64,000 nt of DNA from assembly GCA_018127085.1 (NCBI GenBank), contig CM030724.1, forward strand, positions 248,001 through 312,000. Direction: 5' to 3'. Below are positions 1 to 13,150 of the stretch, piece after piece; the stretch's first letter is position 1, and every line of letters begins with the position of its first letter. The notes beneath the pieces are model-generated. The model was not told where the DNA came from and searched no databases. It saw only the letters and a list, made by a program, of their open reading frames with translations. Both the position numbers and the translations under genes were made by a program. This DNA comes from Pneumocystis sp. 'macacae' (Eukaryota > Ascomycota > Pneumocystomycetes > Pneumocystales > Pneumocystaceae).

Positions 1-162
1 ATTTAAATCAGAAGCTTTAAAATCTTTTTTTTCTATCCTATTTAAACACTTTTCCTCCACATTTCGAGTAAGTTTTGCTATAGACAAAATTTCTGCTGTA
101 TGTGTTGAAGCATTTCGTACTCCTTTCAAACTTTTAGATAAAACCAAGCAACTAAATATCAT
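1..162 (-). CDS. Hypothetical protein, N-terminal part only (cut by window edge)
   Basis: An uninterrupted reverse-strand frame begins with ATG at 160-162 and stays open to base 1, giving 54 residues. It starts MIFSCLVLSKSLKG, a short hydrophobic-to-basic stretch, followed by a Lys/Glu-rich region. The first residues could be a weak mitochondrial or ER targeting sequence, but this is too short to judge. I do not recognise the family. The gene continues outside the window, and a spliced internal exon remains possible. Confidence 0.4.
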   Translation of the reverse strand, partial: MIFSCLVLSKSLKGVRNASTHTAEILSIAKLTRNVEEKCLNRIEKKDFKASDLN

Positions 163-480
163 TTATTTTAATTTTATATTTAGTTTAATATTAATTTTTA
201 TTTAATTTTAAGTTAATTTTTCTTTTTAACTTGATTTTTTTTAGTTCTATTAAACTTCAAGATTTTAAATTAAAATTAACGTTTTTCTAATATTTTTAAA
301 TATTTTAATATCAAGTAAGAAATAATAGAAATATACGCATATAAATATTGAAATAGTTTACTAATATGCTAAAACTTTTTTAAGTTTTTTTTTGGTAAAT
401 ATTTGACTATTTTTCAAATACAAAAATAATATTGTTGATTGATTGTGATTCTATTAAAAACTACTAAATTATCTTGAAAA
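163..480. other. AT-rich divergent intergenic region
   Basis: The 318 bases between the starts of two divergent genes hold only A/T-rich sequence with homopolymer runs. They probably contain both promoters. I see no RNA gene, repeat or conserved motif. Confidence 0.5.
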
Positions 481-1020
481 ATGAGTAATCTAAAGTATGT
501 AAACGTTTTATTAATTATATATCTTCTTTTTTAACTTTAAATTGCTAATATTGATGAATTAGCATGTTATCTGAAGATCCAATCAAAGATGAAGTAGATC
601 CTATAATGTTAATAAAATAAATTTTATAATATTTCTAATTAAATGTAGAGAGTCGAAAAAATCCTCAAATCTCTTAGATGTATTTCCAAAGTTCGATATG
701 GATATTATAACAGCAGCATATATGTCAACAATGGAGGTCATTAATGAAGAAGAAGATGTATTATTTACAGAATATAAAGAGCTTTGTCAGGAACTTCAAT
801 CATGGATACGTAGTAGAATTGTGTATGATCATCTTATGACACGGAAACGGTGAATTGCAATGTTTTTCGGGGAAAAAAGCTGATATAGAGGACATTTAGT
901 ATACGCTTGAGTCTTGACTGGGTAGTTGCTAAAGAAGAGGAGCTTGAGAGGACGCGTAAAGAGATATTGGGTTGTATGGAAGCTGTTAAAAAGGCCCTTG
1001 GACTTTTATTTTCTACATAA
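481..1020 (+). CDS. Hypothetical coiled-coil protein, four exons
   Basis: Exons at 481-494, 563-607, 649-849 and 900-1020 join into a 126-residue frame ending in TAA; the lengths sum to a whole number of codons and all three introns have GT and TAG ends. The protein begins MSNLNMLSEDPIKDEVD, has an acidic N-terminus, then predicted helical segments around FPKFDMDIITAAYMSTMEV and a charged stretch KEEELERTRKEI near the C-terminus. The size and helical character recall small kinetochore or adaptor subunits, but I cannot assign a family. The first exon is tiny; starting at the ATG at 564 would lose only five residues. Confidence 0.6.
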
Positions 1021-1717
1021 ACTAAGTTAGAAACATGATTTTGTTTGCAACGATATCTGTTTTTTAATGCTACTCTTCCAATTATTACAATGCTTAGTCT
1101 TCGTTTTTTTTTTTGTGTTATTTTACTCATAAAAACAGATGAATTAGTTCATATGAATGAAAAATTTTAAATATTTTATATGTTTATGGTCAACAGAATT
1201 ACATAAAAGTTTACTAAAAACATTTAATACCTATTAATATTCATATATATATATAACTGCAGATATACATCAGGAGATAACATATATATTTACTTATTAT
1301 TTGCATCTATTCATTTGCAATTTAGATTTATTCTTTTAGCATTTAAACGTATCTTTTTTCATATTTATATTAATTATTTTTACACTTTATTTTTAGCTTT
1401 TTTATATTTTTAAATTCTATTAAAGAATGGTTTTATGAAAACACTAGAATATTATAAATATCAACATATTTTTTGATAATATATAGTTATTATGTATCAT
1501 TCATTTATTATCCTTATATTTCATTTTTTTGTCTTCCGTTTTATTAACTTATCGGTTTAAAAAAAGGCATTCAAAATATTTAAAGAAATGAGCAATTTTT
1601 CTATTATTAAACTTATCTAGGTTAAATTGAAAGATAATAATAGTATTTTAATATATTTAATATAGGGATTTATGTATTTAATTTCTTTTGATTAAAAATT
1701 GATAAAATTGCTAAAAA
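1021..1717. other. AT-rich intergenic region
   Basis: About 700 bases of A/T-rich sequence between two forward genes. There are several in-frame stops in every frame and no RNA gene or repeat that I can recognise. It presumably holds the terminator of the upstream gene and the promoter of the SAS4-like gene. Confidence 0.5.
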
Positions 1718-3238
1718 ATGGGGAATAATGTTTCTAATTTAAATAAAAACGACAATTTTAAACAGGAGGAAGATGTACTTTGCTTTAAAACTAGCTTCTG
1801 TTGTCAGAAAGTTGATTCTGGCTTCTAGAAGTCGTTTTCACCGGTTTTTTTTCCTAAAAATAATCACCGACCGACTCGTGAATGTTATTCAGATAGATCA
1901 TCTATTCAGACGGTTGTTCGTTATTTATATAGTAATCAAGATGAATTCAGTATGTTCTGACTATTATTGCTATATAAGTATTATTATATTTATTTTTAAA
2001 GATTATAATCTTTATACGTCGGTGAATATCGATGAAGAATTACTAGGACTCTCTATCTTAATTACAGATCAAAAAGATAAATTTTCAAATCTTGAGCTTC
2101 ATCCTTTATTTAGACATACATTTAAAGATTTTTCTATGCATATTTCTTCGAAAAAAGATATTCTTAATACTCCTGTTTTCTTTAAAATAACACCAAAAAT
2201 CATTAAATCACGGCCAAAGGTTTTATACCCTGAATATTAATAATTTAGCTGACCTATAATTAGTCTAAGCAAATTGTTTCTATAGATCCTTTACCAGATA
2301 ATCTTTTTCATATAAATCATAAACGTTTTGATAGACAGGAAAAACATATTCGAAATATCGAACGTGAGAAATTTGCGCATGATCGGTTTTATTTGGAGCA
2401 AAAGATTTGTCAACTTTATGGTTCAGAGTGGAAAAAAGTCGTCATAGCTATTTCTAAAATTACAGGTTCTAAAGAGCCTCTAGAAATACAAAGACAATTC
2501 ATCATTAAAAAATTAGAACATGTTTTGGAAAAATTTAATTCATGGAAAGAATTCGAATTAAAGAATAAGAGGAAATCTAAAGGGGTTGCAAATTCAAGCC
2601 AAGATTGTGTTTTAAAAACTAATAGGACTAATTTTTTAAAAAATCATTTAAAAAAGCAGAAACTGGATACTAATATCCCAGAAATTTCTGTCAATAAAAA
2701 AAAAGACTTTAATAGTTCCAATGTTGATAAAAATATTCAAAAAAAACGTAGAAAATCTACAAATTCAATAGATTCAGTAAATAACCATATAGATTCCCCA
2801 CTTTTCAATATAATGCATGAAAAGATGAAAAAAAAAAAAAATGTATCTATCAAGGATGACGATAAATTAATTAGAATTAACAATTCTTTTATTAAGAACG
2901 AAAATAAATGTAACAAAAATCAGAATAAATTTACGAGAAATGAGAATAAATCCATTAAAATTCAAAACACATTGAACGAAAGTAAGAATGTATTTACTCA
3001 GGAGGGGCATATTCACGCTGAAAATGGAAAAAAAACAAATAAAACTGTACATTTCTTAACTGAAGATAAAAAAAAACCGTCATTTATAAAATCACCCCAT
3101 GTAAGACAAGCTATTGCAAATAATTGGCGTAGAAGTAATAGAATGATATTAGCTTTTGGACAGCCGCTCCCTAAAATGACTACAAAAGTTCAAGAATTTT
3201 CGTTACCATTTGAAATTTTGAAAGAAGTACGAAAATAA
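1718..3238 (+). CDS. SAS4-like chromatin/acetyltransferase-complex subunit
   Basis: Exons at 1718-1774, 1829-1949, 2002-2219 and 2264-3238 give 456 residues with intact phase. The centre carries the signature I know from the SAS4 family (something about silencing, complex subunit 4): a basic helix containing RQEKHIRNIEREKFAHDRFY, then LEQKICQLYGSEWKKV and ISKITG, then KKLEHVLEKFNSWKEFE. The C-terminus has MILAFGQPLPKM followed by FSLPFEIL, also a family feature. In yeast, Sas4 is part of the SAS-I H4K16 acetyltransferase. Between the two conserved blocks lies a long Lys/Asn-rich, low-complexity stretch with an A homopolymer near 2830. The first intron and start are the least certain parts. 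Nuclear location is inferred. Confidence 0.7.
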
Positions 3239-3373
3239 ATATTTTATATTAATGATATATCTTTGTGCACTCCTGAGTGATTATTTTAGTGTTAACAAGC
3301 ATTTCGACATAAACCATCATTCATTCATATATTTAAACCAATAACGTATTAATTGTTTATAAGTTCAATAATC

Positions 3374-5143
3374 TTATAAAAAATAATCCCATATACTTTT
3401 TCTATTCTTGATGTGCATATATATGATTTTGAACGTCTCTAACCAGGACTCGAAAATAAATATGAATGTATTTTTGATATTATTATATTCAATATTAAAT
3501 GATTTTGTAAAATTTTCAAAATTAAAAGCCAATCTGCATGAAATAATATTTTTAACAATATTTTGAAAAAAAGGATATATATAATTAAAAAAAGTAAATT
3601 TATTTGTGTTTTTCTTTCCACCAGGACACGTTTTTAAATGAAAGTCTTGTATAAAACGAATAGAAGATGATACACGATTGAATGTATTAATAAGTGCTAC
3701 AAGTTCAGTTCTTCTTAATAAAAAATCATCTTTACGTAAAGAATCATTAAACTCAAAAAGAATCTTTAATGCAGTACCGAATCCCGCAATTTGGATTTTT
3801 CCCCATAAACGGCATTTATCGCAACTTACACAATCCATAAGCCTACTAACATTTCTAAACCGCATTCGAAATTCGTTTTTTAAATGTATCGCATGATTAT
3901 TGTGTGACGTATCAAACATAAGTTTTTCATCAAATAAATTAGGAAAATAAGTTATTTTTTGAATCAACCCATTAACTTTATGCTATGATATGTTAGATCA
4001 ATTTTAAAAAAATAATAAATAATAACTTTAGTTATTGCATTACTTTTGATATCACCTTCACAAAATGTATAATTTCTCAAATATTTATGCAGTTTCGCTA
4101 ATGCTCGTAAAATTAATACATAATTGAAATATATATTTTCAATTCGATCAGAATGATTTCCAACACGTTCCATGAAACACTGTAAGTTCGGTTCCTACTC
4201 AATATAAAGAAAAATACTCCTAAAATAATATTATACAAACCCATAAACCAGTCACTTTATTTAAATATTCTTTACATAAATGAGTTGATATACTTGCATG
4301 CATGCCTGATATAATTCGATAAAATACTCTTTTTTCAAGACAAACAGATTCTTGCATTATGGAATCATGCTTCTTGTCACTATTTACAGACCCCCAACTG
4401 TTTTTATTAAATATTATTGTCTTTAGTTCGTTTGTAGAAGAAAATTTTTTTAATGGAATTACAAAATCATAAGGAAGAACAAAACAATTTTCCCTATATA
4501 TTGCCCTCCAAACTTGATGTGCACTAGGACCAGAATAGCCTGTATATCTTTCGGGGTTATCTACTAAAGATACATAGACGATATTTTCTTCTGTTGATTC
4601 ATCTTCGGGAATACAGTAATCCCGTTTTGAATGATCCGATTCTTCATAGACACATAATTCTGAAGTCTCAGTTCCCAATGCACCACCCAAAGGCGATCTA
4701 GTTGAACTTTCATGATGATATGGTTGTTCTGCTGTAAGACCTCGAATCTTTCCTAATGCTGAAGGTTTCCATGCTTCTGGAAGTGCTGATTCCTCTAATG
4801 TATCGACTACGCAGGCATGATTACCACATAATCCATCCTCAATGCCCCAAAAAGAGCAATGAGTACCGAAAAGATTCAGTCGATAATACTTAAAGTAATC
4901 TGTTTCTGTTGTTAGGCTTTTTAAAAAAGGATCTAGTTCTGAAACAATTTTCTCAATCAAAGTAAAAGGTATCGGGTAAGATGCTACATCTGATAGCTGG
5001 AAAACGAAAAATCATTCATACGCAAAAATACAGAGATTAGTTACCCAACGAGTCTCTTTTTTAGATGGATTCGAAATAATACCAACTAAAACCCATGCAC
5101 ATACAAGACCCAAAAGAAAGAAGAAAATCTTCCATCTAAACAT
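3374..5143 (-). CDS. ERO1: Endoplasmic oxidoreductin 1 (ERO1), ER thiol oxidase
   Basis: ERO1 is an FAD enzyme on the lumenal face of the ER that reoxidises protein disulfide isomerase with O2. The start at 5143 gives MFRWKIFFFLLGLVCAWVLV, a signal or anchor segment. Family marks in order: FKYYRLNLFGTHCSFW; a CxxxxC shuttle pair in GLCGNHAC; the FAD-region block YTGYSGPSAHQVWRAIYREN; GLW followed after an intron by PNLQCFMERVGNHSDRIE; LFDEKLMF; and the active-site CxxCxxC in MDCVSCDKCRLWGKIQ, then GFGTALKILF. Introns are 44-50 bases. The Cys pair usually near the N-terminal DVxCxxE segment is not seen (LSDVASYPIPF instead). A tail of about 110 residues, partly hydrophobic and Asn-rich, follows the FIQDFHLK segment. 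No HDEL-type signal is present. The tail may hide a further intron. Confidence 0.93.
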
Positions 5144-6018
5144 AACAACAACTATACTTAGTAGAAAACCTTGTTAAAAAGGTTGAGAATTATAATAAAA
5201 TTCTCTAGAATATTGTTAAAAAAAAAACTGAAAAAGTAAAAACTAAAAACAATGAAATCCAGCGCTTCCTTTTATGATCACTTGTATTTCCTTATATCTT
5301 TTTATCGCAAAATAATTGATTTTTAATTAAATTTTTTTTTTCAAAAAATCTATATATTGTCTTGCCCCGATGTAGAAATTTGCAGTAGAATATATTTTTA
5401 AAATATAAAATATTTTAGTGTTATAAAAATGATTTATATGTAAAAGGTTTACTTCTTATATTATGTTTAGTTAAAAAAAATCATGTTTCAGCATTATAAA
5501 TAGATCTGTATTAAATTAATACATGTGTTTAAGAAATAATTGTGATTTTTCATGATATATTCTTTAAATAAGTATTATTTTTCTAAAAAAACACCTTCTA
5601 CGGAAATTCGGATGTCCTTAATATAAATTGTCTCCTGTTTGTTCTTCATCTGTGTATTTAGTATAAAATTGACATTCCTGATGTTAATTTTCCAGAAATG
5701 AAAATTATTTATGAAAATAAATGTTTAAAAAATAATTATTTTATGAAAAAAGTATTTTTATAAAACCCTTATTAATAAATTCAAGTTTGAAGTATATTCA
5801 TTAACATTTATCAGTATTCCAGTTAAAATTTAAAATAGAATAAAATATGTTTTTGATATCATTTAAAAAAGAAAATATTCAATTAAACGTAATTTACCAT
5901 TCTCTAAAATATAAAATATTGGTATTCTTTTCCCTTTTTTCTTTAATTATTCATATTTCTAATTTTTTTTGATGTTAATCAAAAACGATCAAAATTTAAC
6001 ACATCTTCAAAATTTAAA
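5144..6018. other. AT-rich divergent promoter region (ERO1 / SmG)
   Basis: The 875 bases between two divergent starts are A/T-rich with long A and T runs. No open frame with fungal coding character, no tRNA box and no repeat was found. It should contain both promoters. Confidence 0.5.
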
Positions 6019-6399
6019 ATGTCTAAAATCTCTACACCAGAATTAAAAAAGGTAAGTTTGATATAGTAAATCATAAATTTATTGTTAATAGTAAGAAGTA
6101 TATGGATAAAAAAGTTTTTTTAGTGTTGAATGGTTCACGCAAAGTAATAGGTGTTCTTAGAGGATATGATGTAAGGAGAAAATTTAGATTAAAAATATAA
6201 AAATTTATTGTGAAAGGTTTTCTTAAATATTGTCTTAGACGAAGCACTTGAAGAAAAAGAAGGAGGAGAAAAGTCTGCTATTGGAACAGTTGTATGTTTC
6301 AGCCAGTTTTTTTATTAAATAATGGATTTTCTAATTATATATTTATAGGTTATTCGGGGAAATTCAGTAGTAATGATTGAAGCTTTGGAAAGGATTTAA
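6019..6399 (+). CDS. Small nuclear ribonucleoprotein SmG
   Basis: SmG is one of seven Sm proteins forming the ring on the uridine-rich site of U1, U2, U4 and U5 snRNAs. Exons at 6019-6051, 6099-6170, 6217-6291 and 6349-6399 give exactly 76 residues, the length of human SmG. Family marks: PELKKYMDKKV, the Sm1 motif in LNGSRKVIGVLRGYD, NIVLDEALEE, and the Sm2 motif in VIRGNSVVMIEALER. The first intron (GTAAGT) must end at an AAG acceptor, because the TAG a few bases earlier would put TAA in frame. It runs convergently towards SNU114, another spliceosomal gene. Confidence 0.96.
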
Positions 6400-6813
6400 A
6401 TTCTACTGCATAGAGGCTTAATATTTGCAGTATTAACGAGATGATTTTACGTTAATGTTTATATATTTTGGAAATGATTATTATATATAAATAAATATTC
6501 AAAAAATATCAACAACTTATTTCAATGATTCTATAGAAATGTACACATTTCAATAGTTTTTTCCCCATTTTAACTATCTGTTTATGTTTTATGTCTTAAA
6601 TGCCCATTGAATCATGAAAAGATAAATTTTAATAGATAAATAAAGAATATTTAAAGATGCTTTATATAGAATTTAAACAGTGAAAGATGCGTTTTCTTCC
6701 TTAGAAAAGACTTATTTTATGAATCAGTAAATATCGTATTATTTTTCTGAAAGTTTTATTCTACATTTATATTAAACATATGTATACTCGGAAATGAAAA
6801 AAATGCCAATCTT
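6400..6813. other. Convergent intergenic region
   Basis: About 410 A/T-rich bases between the stop codons of SmG and SNU114. This is expected terminator and polyadenylation sequence. Nothing else is recognisable. Confidence 0.5.
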
Positions 6814-9800
6814 CTAAATAAGGAAGTTATCTTTCAATATATCAGTTTGTGCTAATATCATCATCATTTCTTCATCACTATTCAAAGTTAAAAAAAAAGT
6901 TAATATAAGAAGATATATACAGGTATTTAGAAATAACTACATCTTCTACTAGACCTTTTCTTCTTCTTGTTTTAAGCATAAAATCGCGAGCTAGACTTTG
7001 ACCAGAAGCAGGCTCAAATAACTGGAGTACAGCATTTTTATCAAGAGGATCACCAGGAACAACCTATATAGCTTAGTGGTGTAAACATTATTAAATTATT
7101 TATTGCCTGCCAGTGATCAAAAATTTGCTGACAAAATGCTTGACCTTGAGTATGAGTACGAAGATCAGTTTCAAATCCTGAAGCATCAATAACAGGTAAT
7201 AATGCTTTTATTGTATATAAAGGAGATCCTGCTTTTGGTACATCCTGAGTAACATGACCTCTTCTTCTACCTAAAACTGTATAGACAGCAGATATGCAAT
7301 CTGCTGGCGCTTGTATTTCAACATAATAAACAGGTTCCATAAGCCGTGGAGTAGCCATTAAAAATGATGAATAACAAATTCTTCTAATAGTAGGAATAAT
7401 CTGCCCACCGCCTCTATAGATAGATTCTGATGCAAGAACAGCATCAAGTATTTTGAATTTTACATTTCTTATAGCTATAATATATTTAACATAACAGATA
7501 TTCTAAAAAATATAACTCACGTTCCTCACAAAGAGGACCTTCACGGGTACCTAAAAGGTGCAGTTAATATATTAACTATTTTTTGATAAAAATTTACCCC
7601 ATTGAAAGCCTATGTTTTTTAGTTTTATCTTTTTAAATGAAAGCTTACCTTGGCGAATTGAATCTCTTACTGTATTTAATAGTTTTTTATCAACCTAATA
7701 CAACATAATAAATAAAGTGTAAGAAATATCTTAATAATACCTCTGAAGGCAAAGTATCATCTAATAAAATATTTGGTCCTTGATCACCCGGTCCAAATGC
7801 CCAAATTGAACGCGATGCCAATATATCCCATTGGTATTTTTCAAAAAATTCTCCTACTTTTCGTATAGGCCATTTTATATTTACTTTTCCTGTTTCTATA
7901 TCTTCAGCAATACCATCATCTAATGGTTCTGCAATCATTGTAATTTTATTTCTAAAGTTAATGTTAATTTTATAAAGAAAATAAAAAATATATTTTACTT
8001 TTTATTAGGTGAATTTGCATAACATTTAACAGCAGATGTTTCTACAACAGTCTCACAAAACCTCACTATAGGATCTGAAACTTTTATTTCAATTTCTGAA
8101 TAAAGTTTCCTAAGATCATGTAAAACACAGTCCATATAAAGTTCTCCTGTCCCAAAAATGATATGTTCACCCGATTCCTCAACCTTAATCATAGAAAGAG
8201 GATAACTCTTATTAATCATACGTAGTCCAGAAAGCATCTTTGGCAATTCCGAAGGATTAACTGGTTCTACTGCAACTTTAAATACTGATTCTGTAAAATG
8301 CTTAATAGGTCTAAAAATAAAAAGATCGTCAGAAAAATCTTTAGAAACAATAGTAGCAGTTTTCGAGATAGAACTATCTACGCCAGCAAGAAGAATAATG
8401 GATCCAACTGGTGCACTATCAATAGGTATGTTATACCGTGCTTCTCCAATCCAAATTCCTGAAACTACAGTATAAACCATATCTTCTTCATCATCTATTG
8501 AATAGTTTTCTCCAAGAACCTTCACATGATCTCCAGAGCGAATAGTTCCACTCATAACTCTTCCAAGTGCATAAAATTGAGTAGCATCTACTGTATTTAA
8601 TAATTTTGTTGTATGTATTACCAAATGCCCATTAGGATCACATTTTTGCATAGCTTGTGCTATTTCTGAATCCAAAGGTCCTGTATATGTATGTTGAATC
8701 TATAAGATATTAAAAACTTTTTCAAAGTAGGAGATAGAGATCACCTTGGTTACAGCACTATCAATTGGAGAAGGAATATGTTTAACAACCATATCCACAA
8801 ATCCGGTAGATGTTCCAAAAAATTCCTCGCATACGAGTTTTAAAAGTGTCTTTACATCTAATTTAAACTGAGAAGGCTTTAAAAAAATCCCTAAACTTTT
8901 AAGAGTCTTATCAAGAATATCTGGGGTTTCTCCGAGTGTTTGACTATAAAGTTTATATAAAGGTTCAAGAATAAAGTATACAAATGTTCGTTTTGCATCT
9001 TGTTCTAAAGGATTCCTAGAAAATTTACGGCTTTGAGAATTATAATAAATATCACCCCATAATCTTTTAGAAAACTCGTTAATATTTATACCATCTTACA
9101 AAAAATAAACGTTAAATATCAAGAATAAATTATTGTTACCATATGTATCTGCATACATTTTTGCAAAAGAACGTAATGAAAAGCACCAATTCATATCTGT
9201 AGAAGCAAAACATACGTTTTCCTTTTCAGGAGAAAGACGATAATGATTTGTACCACATGATCTTGTTATGATTAATTAAATTTAATTATATAAAAATAAA
9301 AATACCTTATAATGCTATTAATTTCTTCAATAGTATGTCTAAGTTTGAAATATGCATCTACAGGGGGCAATTTAAGTTCCAATATAAGTCTATCCATTTT
9401 ATTTATTACTAAAACGAGAGGGATATTTTCTGATATAGTATGTCTTATAATCTTTTCTGTATTAACAAGTACCTAATCACATGTTATAATTTTTATAAAT
9501 AATATAAGTCATACTCCTTCAATAGCATCAACAATAAGAATTACACCATCAACCAAACGAATAGCAGATGCAACTTCATCCACAAAATTAACATGACCTG
9601 GTGTATCAATTATATTAAAAAGAAAGGATTTTCCTTTTGTATTCTGGAGTACAAGAGACATTGGTGTCACTTTGATTGACATTTCGCGATCTCGTTCAAG
9701 CATATGGATATCGCTATATTTTAGCTGTATAAAAAGGATTTAATTTATAAATCATAATTAATTCAAAATATTAACCTTTTTTTTTGATTCCATCTTTATA

Positions 9801-10460
9801 TCATGCGTCTCTTGAACCAACATGTCTAGAAACGATGTTTTTCCATGATGAAGATGGCCAACTAGAGCAATATTTCGTACAAATTCTAATAACGACATTA
9901 AATCAATCATAAATCTCAAATTCTATTAGAATATTAAAATTAATAAAAGAAATACATACTCTTTAGGACAATGCGTTGTCGGAAGCTCTGTTTCTTGAAT
10001 AGAAAATTTTTTAACCTTAATTGGTTGAACAATAGGTTCACTTAATGGTTGCGTATCTTCTTCATGAACTAAAATTTCAACATCTTCCCCATATACCTTT
10101 TTTCAGATCAGAAAACTCCATCTGAATATTTTTCTGCTCAATTCTTCTACCTCTGCTGCTGATGGATAATATTGTTTGTCTTCATGTAAAACAACAGCTT
10201 GTTGTGTTTGTGCTAATTTCAATTAGAAGCGATAATAAAAAATAGAAATACTATGGATATCTTCTAATTCCTCATCTGATAAATACGCTTCAACTAGCCC
10301 AATATCTTCATCATTTAAATATGCTCCATTTGTATTTTCTACTTTTACTATTTCTTCTTCTGAATCTGTCTTTCCAATAAAATTACCAAATCTACTGATA
10401 TTAGAAATATTAAATAATATAATTTATGTATTCGGACTCATCATATAATGTTTCATCCAT
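6814..10460 (-). CDS. SNU114: U5 snRNP GTPase Snu114 / EFTUD2 (EF-2-like)
   Basis: Snu114 is the EF-2-like GTPase of the U5 snRNP that governs Brr2-driven U4/U6 unwinding and spliceosome disassembly. The start at 10460 gives METs of MDETLYDD, then an acidic leader typical of the family ([13 protein letters not shown]). GTPase motifs follow in order: the P-loop [12 protein letters not shown] near 9860, the effector region around [21 protein letters not shown]3 in [15 protein letters not shown], and G4 [18 protein letters not shown] near 9390. Later domains include [39 protein letters not shown], and the domain IV-V blocks [12 protein letters not shown] and [18 protein letters not shown]. The last exon encodes [17 protein letters not shown], matching the family end. 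There are more than ten introns. The first donor, GTCCGA, is weak. Confidence 0.96.
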
Positions 10461-10552
10461 TGATTTCTAAAATTTCACTTTTAATTAAAAGCTGATATCG
10501 TTATCCGCTAAAACGTAGATTAACGTCTTAAAAAACAACTTTTATGTAGATA
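10461..10552. promoter_or_regulatory. 92-bp shared divergent promoter (SNU114 / thiolase)
   Basis: Only 92 bases separate the reverse start at 10460 from the forward start at 10553, so both genes must use a shared or overlapping promoter. No specific factor site is recognised. Confidence 0.5.
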
Positions 10553-11985
<1,433 letters not shown>

Positions 11986-13150
11986 TTTTTTTATTATTAA
12001 AAAAAAAGTTTTTAAAAACTAAATATGTTTTGATTTTTTTTAAAAAAAAAACAACATTTATTAGCATAAAATAAAATTTATTTATTTAAATATGAAATTT
12101 TTTAGTTTTATTTTAATAATTTTTTTACTAATTTCAATTAATTATGAATAAATTTTAAAGATTAAATTTTTAACTGATTCGAAGTATAACATTTTCTTTT
12201 TAGAATATATATACTATATTATTTTTTGTATATTGTAAAAAATATTAATCAAAAATCTAAACTTAAAATATTTATACGTAAAATTGTATAAGCAACAAAT
12301 AAAAGTTTGAAAAATACAAGAATTATATATATATGATTCTTGAATATTTTTATTTGAAATGTAAAGAAATAATTGTATTTATTTTTAATTCATTGTATAT
12401 ATATAAATATAAACAAAAAAAAAAATAAATATATTTTTATCTAAGTTTTTAATGAAATTTTTTTTTATAAAATCTAAAACTCATAATGTTTTTTTAAAAT
12501 TATTTTAAGAAACTATTAGATTAAAATCAATATTTAAAAAAAATTAAATTTACTAAAATTAAAAATTATATAAAATAATTATCATTCAATAAAAAACAAA
12601 ATACTATAAATCGAAGTTTAAATTAAAAATAATTTTTAAAAACACTTTTACTAAAGTTATATTCTGCTTTTCTAAATATTATCTTAAAAATTTATATATT
12701 AGTTTATGATAAAAATTAATTTAAATTTTTTAATTTATTTATAAACGACTTGAAAACTATTTTAAACATTTTCAAATTTAATTTTAAAAAATAAAATAAT
12801 AAAAAAATAGATTTTTATCTATAAAAATACTGATTTTATAGAATAAAAGCTATAATAATTAGATATACTATAATTAAAGATATCACAACTATATTATTTT
12901 ACAACTTAGCATCGAAAACTAATCTATTATAAATTTCTATTTTAATTCTTATTTTAAAATCTAAAGAAAAATAAAATATTTCTAAAACAAAACATCATTA
13001 TATAAAATAAAAAGTACAATAATCTAATTTATAAAAATATTTATTTTTATAAATTAAGTTATAAAGACAACATAAAACTTTATATAAATTTTTATATAAT
13101 GTTTATCCGATAAGTTAAATTATAAATAATATAATATGTATATAATTAAC
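11986..13150. other. 1.2-kb AT desert between convergent genes
   Basis: The longest gap in the window is almost entirely A and T, with runs such as TTTTTTTTTT and AT dinucleotide tracts. No coding frame, RNA gene or tandem repeat unit stands out. It lies between the stop codons of the thiolase and the DsbA-like gene. Confidence 0.6.

Noticed and set aside
834..1130. Reverse-strand open frame of 98 codons
   Set aside because: It lies antisense to the last two exons of the coiled-coil gene at 481-1020, whose spliced frame is better supported.
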